In this document: positions 56,746 to 64,000 of the stretch, one piece after another
How the letters are laid out: each line of letters begins with the position of its first letter
Position numbering within the stretch: position 1 is the first letter of the stretch
Assembly: GCF_003573695.1 (NCBI RefSeq)
Contig: NC_039360.1
Span: 58,819,830 to 58,883,829, forward strand
Direction of reading: 5' to 3'
Length of the DNA stretch: 64,000 bases
From: Papaver somniferum
Taxonomy: Eukaryota > Streptophyta > Magnoliopsida > Ranunculales > Papaveraceae
Notes under the pieces: generated by a model
What the model was told of the DNA's origin: nothing
Database searches by the model: none
What the model saw: only the letters and a program-made list of their open reading frames with translations
Made by a program: the position numbers and the translations under genes

Positions 56746-59422
56746 TGATGAGTGCCAAATATTGTATATATCTATCCCTTTTTGTTGGCATTTAACTCAT
56801 CTTTTATGCATTAATTCTACATTTTATCCCATATTCTGTATTTTCATTGTTTTCGAGAATAAATATTTTTATTAATTAATTTTGCATTTTTAGGTAATAA
56901 ATAAAGTCTGGATGACTTGCGGAGCAAAAAGCGCAAAAAGTAGTGAAAAGCCGGGAGAAATCACGCAAGGAAGCCGCGAAGAATGGTGCGCACAACCTCA
57001 TTTTCTACACACAAAAACGCCTCCGTTCTCAGCCATCAGATCAGTTCTCAGAAGCATCCGATGGTCGCTCCTTCATAGAGCATCAAAATCTGAAGTCTCT
57101 GCCAAGCACCACAGCGCTGAAATTCCAAGCCTTCAGATTAGATGGTAGTTGAATCCAACGGCTGATACCTTGCTGTTCATCGAAGTTTGATATCTCCGCC
57201 TTACACTACAGTACCTAACTCCATCAAGTACCGTCGTTTGTTTATCCCTTCATCCGACGGTCGCTCCTCACTTGCCTCTCGCATCACCGTCCGATTACCT
57301 ACCAGCTCCACATCCCACGGCTCATCCTCGCTGTTCATCCAATTTGATGAAGCCGCCTAACACCCTAGCAACCGAACCTATACCAGCTAACCAAACACCC
57401 CCCCTTCTTCCCAAAACAGTCGAGCCCCCCTCCTTCTCCTCTGCAGAAAATCCACCGTACCCACCACCTCTCCACCTCTGCCACCAACTCACTGCCACCA
57501 CCACAACCTCCACCATCATCACCCCTATCTTCTCCATCATTACCCCCTTGTTCTAGCCTCCTATTATATAGTTTTTCCCTAATTTCTCTCTAAAAACCTA
57601 GGGAAGAAATCAATAAATAAGGACGAGTTGGAAGATGCAATTGAGGCATGGGACGGAGCAGGTGAACAAGGAAAATAATGGGTCGACGATTGAAGTGTCA
57701 AATCACATGTTTGGTGAGTAAATTTCGGATTTTCAAAACCCTAATTTCAAAATTAGGGTTCACAAAATTGGGTATTTTGTATGTTATAAATAGAGAGTGT
57801 GTAGAGCAATTTAAGGGTGTTCTTGGGCTAGCCGAGATTCCCCCAAAATTGGGTTAGTTTAGGTTTAATTTTTAACTTCAATTTCAACTGTTTAATTTTA
57901 GGGTTTCAATTTTAATTCCCTGTTATGTTTCAATTCTAATTTCACTGCATATGTTAAATTTGTTATTCTCCTGTTAATATGTTTGGATTAGCCGCTCCAG
58001 GACTTTCAAGTTCTGCTAATTTCCATGTTCAGTTCAATTTTGTTAAAGTTAATGTTAGACTTTCAGTTCCTGTTAGTGTTGTTAAAGTTAATGTTAATTT
58101 CTTGTTTTCAGTTCCTGTTAGTGTTGTTCACTGTTAATGTGTGATGTTCCTGTTGATAGTTATCCTCATTGCTTTGTCACTGTTAGTGCCATGTCTAGTT
58201 TAGTGTTAAGTTTGTGATACATGTTAAGTAATGGAGTGTTAGATTAAAACTTTGCTGCATAGTGTTAATTGAGTAGTGGGGAGAAACTAGTGCTCACTAG
58301 TGACAATGAGCAAGCTAGTTCTCTTCCCACTCTAAAAGAGTGCCTTAGTTTTGCTCCATGTTAGCTTAACCATCTTCCCCTGCCTTAGGCTAATTGCCTT
58401 TGTGTCATTTTCACTTTGCTCCATTTTGTTTTGTTCACTGTTTTGTTGCTGTTTAGTTTTTCCATTGTTTTTGCCCTGTGTTGCTTTTGTTTGCTATTTT
58501 CTCCTGTTGTGCATTTTCTTCACTGCTTGAGCAGTTGCAGCTGCTGCTGCAACTCTGTTGCTGCTGCTGTTTTCTTTCACTGCATTGCATTGCTGCTTTG
58601 CATTGTTTGCTTCCCCTGCTGCTACTTCTTTTCCTGTTAACTGCTTCTTTTTTTTCCTCTTGGCCTTGTGCTGCTGTGCACTGCTTGTGCAGCTGCAGTG
58701 CTGCTGCTTTCCTTCCCTTGCAGCTGCTGCTGCTTTTGTGCAGCACTGCTGCTGCTTCCTCTCCTCCTGCCAAGCCCAGTTCCTGCTGTCAAGACTCTGC
58801 TGCTGTTGCTGCTGTCAAGTTGCCTCTGCTGTTGTTGCTGCCAAGCCTGCAGCCAAGCAAAAGCCCATCAGTCCAGTACAAAGCCCAAGTCAAGTTCAGT
58901 TCCTCAAAGGCCCAAAGGCCCAGATCCTTGACTGAAACCAAAGCCCAAGGTTTAGTTCATTGAGGCCCAGTTCAGCCCAAGCCTAAGTTTAAGGCCAAAG
59001 CCTAGTGTATTGATAGGTTAAAGCTAAAGCCCAATTCAATCAATTGTGGGCTTAACCCAAAAGCCTGAACTCACTGTAAGGCCAAAGCCCATTTACACTT
59101 CAGAGACCAACTGAGCCCAAGCTCAGTTCATTTTATTGTGAACAAACCCATTAGTACTCAAAGCCCAAGCTAAGCCAAAAGGCTTCATAGCCCAATAGCA
59201 ACTAGAACCCAAAATAGCTAAACACTCCAAAACACACCCGATCTCTGTGGATCGACCCGTACTTGCACGAGCTACAGCTGACGACCGTGCACTTGCGGTA
59301 TTACTGTAGGCCCCCGTTTTTATTGCGCTTAATTTCTATACCCTTTTCGAGGCCTGCCAAGTTTTTGGCGCCGTTGCCGGGGATCTTTTTGCATTTAAAT
59401 ATAATATCTTCGGGGCCTACCA
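56746..59422 (+). repeat. 3' LTR of the gypsy element, 2677 bp
   Basis: It matches the 5' LTR over its full length. Most differences are one- or two-base indels in the first 1.3 kb; the last 1.4 kb is almost identical. It ends CCTACCA followed by the CCCAA duplication. Confidence 0.9.
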
Positions 59423-60018
59423 CCCAATGAAGTCTTCACGTCGTTAACCTACAGGGTCTCGAGAAGAAACCTAAGGTTAAAGGAGAATCGACTCTAGCAA
59501 TACAACTAGTATCACACAGGAGGTGTGGGGATCAGATTTCCCAGTTGCCAGAGTTCTCATTTATATAGTTTTCAAATCATGGTTTGCAATCCAAGTTACC
59601 TTGGTAACAAAGCATTCAATATTCATCGTTAGATGAAAAACCTGATTCAACCAAGCTAATATCTTTCAACCGTTAGATCAAACTTAGCTTGTTACACACA
59701 AATGAAATGTACCCTCATTTAGGTTTAAGTAACCCTACCAAAACGTGTACACCATGTTGGTTCACAAATAGTTAATCGAGGTTAGCCATATGTTTACTCT
59801 CATATTAACCTTATTCATCTTAACCATAACTAGTTCAAATGACTTCAAATAAAACTAGTTAATGAGTTGTTCAATTGTATAGAAGACACAATCGAAACAA
59901 AGTCTGTTTGATTCACTTGAATCAATCATGAACATTATAGCCACGGTTTTCAATTGCATTCCTTATGATTTAAATGTTTAAGTTCATGAACAGACCGATT
60001 TGATAAACAAACCAGCTT

Positions 60019-60415
60019 AAGTATGCGTACGGGTATGCATACTTAAGCAGCCGAATTTTTAGTTTGTTAAGTTTCCAGACTCAGCAGAAATTTTCGGTTT
60101 GAAAAATTCCGCCAGTATGCATACGGGTACGCATACTTACAGTGACTAGTTTAGGAGTTTGTAATTCCCAAACCCAGCAGATATTTTCGGTTCGAAAACT
60201 TCCTCCAGTATGCGTACGAGTACGCATACTTAAGGTGACTAGTTTAGGAGTTTGTAATTTCCAAACCCATCAGATATTTTCGGTTCGAAAACTTCCTCCA
60301 ATATGCGTACGGGTACACATACTTGGCGAGTTTAGGATTTTGTAATTCCCAAACCCAACAAATATTTTCGGTTCGAAAACTTCTATCAGTATGCGTACGG
60401 GTAAGCATACTTATC
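60019..60415. repeat. Four-unit array of about 93 bp in the copia LTR
   Basis: Four full units and a partial fifth each begin with a near-palindrome such as GTATGCGTACGGGTACGCATAC. They continue with a conserved spacer containing AGTTTAGGAGTTTGTAATT and ATTTTCGGTTCGAAAACTTC. The repeated open frame across it is a by-product of unit length. Confidence 0.85.
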
Positions 60416-61059
60416 TTGTCTCCTTCACCAATTTGGTATACACACATATGCATACACTTGGCTCCCAGTTTGTGGATTTATACACTAATGTGCGAACACA
60501 CTATATATGCTTATATCCAAAGATGGTTACATTATCAACTCTACATTCCAATCATTGAAACATTCTTATAGGATGACAACCGTTTTCACACACTATTAGC
60601 ATCAAAGCAATTTTCAAGTTATTGGAATGTCAACATGAATTTCGTCACGAGTAAAGATGAACATGGCTAAAGCGAAAGCTTGCCAACATATATTTCGAGA
60701 AATATGTAAGCGAGATATACTCAGCTCGACATCTCAAATGTGTATAGTTGAAAACTATATCGTAAATATGACTTATGTCTTAATATAGGATATAGAGAAG
60801 AAATAAACTTTCCTAGTGATAGATGAGTTTAAGTCTCCACATACCTTTTTATCGATGAAGTTCCACAAACTCCCCTTAGTAGTTCTTCGTCTTCAAATGA
60901 TGAACGCCGAGAAATCTAAGCTCAACCACACTATCTATGTCCTAGTACGAGACATCTATAAATAGGCTAGAAATCAAGACTTATAGTTTTGATCACTAAC
61001 ATTGACAAACATGCTTGAGATAGCAACACATGCGTGTTCGACTGAGCAATGCTCTAACA

Positions 61060-64000
61060 ATCTCCCCATTTGTCAATTTTAGTGAAAAAACTATCAATAC
61101 ATATGGATTACAAAATAAATAAAAATTGTAGCTTCTCATCCACATGCTTGATCTCCTTGGCATCTTCAACACGACTCGAAATCTTCGTCACTTCCAAGTA
61201 CTCCAATGATTCCAAAGGTTGTAAGTTTAGCATCATCGTTGTTGAGGATCCGTAGCTATAACAATGAGAAAACAAATGCTCTCAATAATTGTTGTACAAT
61301 GTCATAGTATTATTACACAGTATCAAAGTTCATTTGTATCACAACTTTGACAATAACACTATGGTGATATGTATCACTCCCCCTTAGTAATACTTTATCT
61401 CAACATGAAAACCACTCCCCCTTAGATAATGATCCGTAAACCATATGTATTTGTAGTGTGAACTACACATTAATTCTCCCATTTTTTGTCAATAAAATTG
61501 GCAAAGGTACGAAAATTAGTGGGATCCTAATGAAATTTCCACGGAGATACTTCATGACCAAAGGTGTATTAACATACCAACAAATTTAGATGCAATCATA
61601 TAGCCGAAGCTAAATGCATTCATCAAGGATTTTATAAAGATACAAGATAACACCTAAAATATTCCACAGCCGCACTCCCCACAAAGATTTAGCGATTAAG
61701 CACAAGTTCAAAAAAAACTCTCCCCCATAAAATGTCATTCCCGAAAGAACAACAAAGGCGACCTTACTTTCACAAGAAAAGAAGGATTTCTTTGGACATA
61801 ACCAAATCACATGAAAACATGAATTTGAATCCGAAGTATTCGATTGAATTAACCACAAAAGAATCCATGATTAATCCAATCGAAATGCACAACTAAATTA
61901 AACACAAGAAAGCGATCAATTCAATTGGTCATGCTCATCATAAGAGAACTTACAGAGCAACAACTAAACTGACCACAAGAGAATGATCAATTCAATTGGT
62001 CATGCTCAAACATAAGAAAACTTATGGAGCAACACAATATATGCACAAAAATGTGGATCGGAGATTGACCAATACTGCGGAATAGACAAGGATTCATTCT
62101 ATTTTTCATCACTATTTGCACAATGACATGTAATAGACTCAATCCTTGTAAACAAAAGCTTTATCCTTTCTTCCATCAAATAATGACATAAAAGGCTTTA
62201 ACTTTTGTAATGTCAAAAGTTCATCCTATCTTCTATCAATCTTTCATACCGAAATAATAGAGATAACTTTTGAACAAGTATGGGACAGTCACAGGTTCAC
62301 GGACATAAACAACATATCCCACAATAAATTTCAATATATAAAACCAATAAAGATTAATACTGCAAAAACAATCTTTTCCCTTTGAAGGTAGAATCAATCT
62401 TTTTCGCACGGATTTACACCACGAGTGGTTACCAAAGGCGTTTAAAAATATTCTTAACAAAGAATAACATACAAAGTCATTAAATACCATGCATCATAGT
62501 TCACATAAGATGGTTGTGAACATTCAAGAATTCCATAGCAATGCGTACTACTGCATATTCTTGAACTTCCTTCTTTGTGATTCGCGAGCATCATTCTTTT
62601 AAAATATACAAATAAGCTTATAAGATAATTACTCCAAGAATCCAAGTGCCCAAGTCCAACAGAAGTAGAACAAGTGCGACGAAACGGAGCAAATTACTCA
62701 AAAACAAGATACGAGACAAAGACCAACCTCAAATCATTCAAATTTAGTATTTCTCATCACCATTTTGAATAGAATTCAAAGTGTAAGAAAATTCAAAAAG
62801 AATGAGGTCATTCCGAGTTCGGACGAAGAAGTTACGGCCAAAACAAATTTACCGAATATCGACGTCAAGTATGCATACAGGTTTGCAAACGAATTTTTGT
62901 ATCCTGGAGCAGTATGAAAACGGGTATGTGTACTTAAACCCCTGGATTTTGATTTTAAATGATGTTATGCATACCTGGTATGTGTACCATGCAGTCCAAA
63001 CATCCCGAACTATTATTTTCAAACCTAAACTTTTAAGAACCTTAAACACAGATCAAGTTAGGTAGAAATGAACAATAAGAAAGGTACGTGGACCATTATA
63101 AGTTCTCTAAGCAAATAAAAACACAAATCTTGCAAGTTTATAGACATACCTTTTTAGAAGAATCCAGTTGAATTCTACAGCCTTACCGAACATAATTTGT
63201 GCGCCCCGATTTTTCGTGCTTCCCTTACCGTATACATAACATGGCATTCCTTGATGAGGATGCACTTACAACACACTCGAGTTGTGTTGAGGTGAACAAT
63301 GTCTTGTTCATTACAAGTGACTTTTGGATTATCATGAAAGAGATCGCTTTTAGAACCTTTCACATCCAAATCCATCTTTCCAAATAACTTTTTAAGTTCC
63401 AACATCATGGTGTTGATGGTGGTTTTTAGCTTAGGGTTAAAATCGTAAAACCTTGCATCTAATGTGACGTCACTCTGCAAGGAAACAGAGCCACGTGTGC
63501 TATCCTCTCCACTGGCATATTCATTGATCCGCTCAATATACTTACATGAAATTTATCCAATCTGGCGAATCCCAAATGTTCTGTAAATTTCGGCGCCTCG
63601 CGTATATTCACTTAATATAAGTTCCTCTGAATGCCTTCTATGCTATGTTCTCCGGCTGAACTCTTAATGTTGATATGGCATGACGATTCGTGTTCATTCG
63701 CAGCAGAGTAGCACGAATCTCCAAGTATCAAGAATAAGATCTCTGCATAAGTGTTTATGGGTGAAAACTATTCCTGCCGAATTTGGTAATTTGGGGTTTG
63801 TGGATGAGGAATGAATCTAAACCCTAAAAAAAATGCACTGCACGGGAGTGCTTGTGATTCGAGAAATCAATCTGTACAATTCTTGCCTAACCCAAGAAAT
63901 GGCCGTTCCAGACTTGCTTCGGTCACAAAGTGAAGGAGATGGGGTTGATCTTAGGGAGGGAAGCGAAGAATGTGTTGAGATTGTGAAGGTGTTGTCTATG
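61060..64000 (-). mobile_element. Copia internal 3' region, continuing past the window
   Basis: On the minus strand the polypurine tract (61071-61060) and further purine runs near 61376-61386 and 61414-61425 match the series at 9081-9520. Sequence similarity to the deleted copy continues to about 62350 (compare 9081-10310). A further palindrome-containing stretch (62868-62995, GTATGCATAC, GGTATGTGTACC) recalls the LTR array. No pol domain is reached inside the window. Confidence 0.7.
63175..63480 (-). CDS. Unassigned ORF in the copia post-pol region
   Basis: The minus-strand frame encodes 101 residues from the first ATG and stays open upstream to about 63540 (RINEYASGEDSTRGSVSLQS). It contains a helical stretch INTMMLELKKLFGKMDLDVK and a Cys-rich part (CCKCILIKEC). 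It lies where SIRE-type elements carry an extra ORF between pol and the 3' LTR, but I see no signal peptide or membrane segment and no homology I can name. It may be a transposon accessory ORF or a chance frame. Confidence 0.3.
   Translation of the reverse strand: MQSDVTLDARFYDFNPKLKTTINTMMLELKKLFGKMDLDVKGSKSDLFHDNPKVTCNEQDIVHLNTTRVCCKCILIKECHVMYTVREARKIGAHKLCSVRL

Larger units (their letters stand above)
50381..59422 (+). mobile_element. Gypsy LTR retrotransposon with gag only (non-autonomous)
   Basis: This is a complete element with TG..CA ended LTRs (50381-53072 and 56746-59422), CCCAA target duplications (50376-50380 and 59423-59427), a tRNA-Asp PBS and a polypurine tract. The 3.67 kb interior holds a decayed gag and an unknown frame but no protease, reverse transcriptase, RNase H or integrase motif. 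It fits the gag-only class (TR-GAG/LARD-like) that must be mobilised by a related Tat/Athila-type element. Confidence 0.9.
49373..61059 (-). mobile_element. 3' LTR of a second SIRE-like copia element, interrupted by a gypsy element
   Basis: The LTR occupies 49373-50380 and 59428-61059 (2640 bp without the insert). The plus strand starts TGAAAATGCGGGGGTC and ends GAGCAATGCTCTAACA; a polypurine tract (61060-61071) and 3' internal sequence follow. It aligns end to end with the LTR at 6626-9080. The interruption is a 9.0 kb gypsy element with a CCCAA duplication. The rest of the copia element extends past the window. Confidence 0.9.

Noticed and set aside
60142..60345. Repeated-peptide frame in the copia LTR
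   Set aside because: The roughly 93-bp array has a length close to a multiple of three, so a frame stays open by chance; the sister LTR lacks it.

Overview
This 64 kb window is nuclear DNA of a flowering plant, most likely a eudicot. The signs are GT-AG introns, long AT-rich intergenic DNA, L1-type LINEs whose ORF1 has a DUF4283 domain and a CCHC knuckle, SIRE-like copia LTRs, a gypsy element with a tRNA-Asp primer site, and clear plant orthologues. I cannot name the species. The sequence style reminds me of Ranunculales such as poppy relatives, but that is only an impression.

Layout. (a) 1-3.7 kb: no intact gene, a broken RBM18-like RRM gene fragment, and many short palindromes. (b) 3.7-20.5 kb: a deep nest of transposons. 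A minus-strand LINE is split by a 13 kb solo LTR (flanking CTTTC duplication). That LTR is itself interrupted by a deleted copia element (AATAT duplication) and by a nearly full-length LINE. (c) 20.9-31.4 kb: transposon debris, with a proteasome-beta-like pseudogene, a copia LTR, a PIF/Harbinger pair (transposase and Myb-like gene, both broken), a CACTA terminus, a MITE and another LINE tail. (d) 31.4-36.8 kb: a TIR element carrying a minisatellite, then hairpin-repeat DNA that surrounds one exon of a MER3/HFM1-type meiotic helicase.

(e) 37.3-49 kb is the gene island. It holds an intact CNGC18-like cyclic-nucleotide-gated channel gene (6 exons, plus strand), a convergent chloroplast-type patatin-like lipase gene (7 exons, minus strand), then two paralogous Harbinger-type Myb/SANT-like genes with similar promoters, one intact and one frameshifted, with a small CCHC zinc-finger ORF antisense between them. 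(f) 49.4-64 kb: a copia element on the minus strand whose 3' LTR is interrupted by a 9.0 kb gypsy element. The gypsy element has 2.7 kb LTRs, a CCCAA target duplication and a decayed gag, and no pol. The copia element runs off the right edge.

The two host genes that look functional act in unrelated processes (ion transport and lipid metabolism) and share no operon-like logic. The main interest lies in the transposon architecture: positionally conserved, copy-variable palindromic arrays in several related LTRs, a primer-binding site swallowed into an LTR, hairpin repeats around stray host exons, and a small cluster of possibly domesticated Harbinger Myb-like genes.
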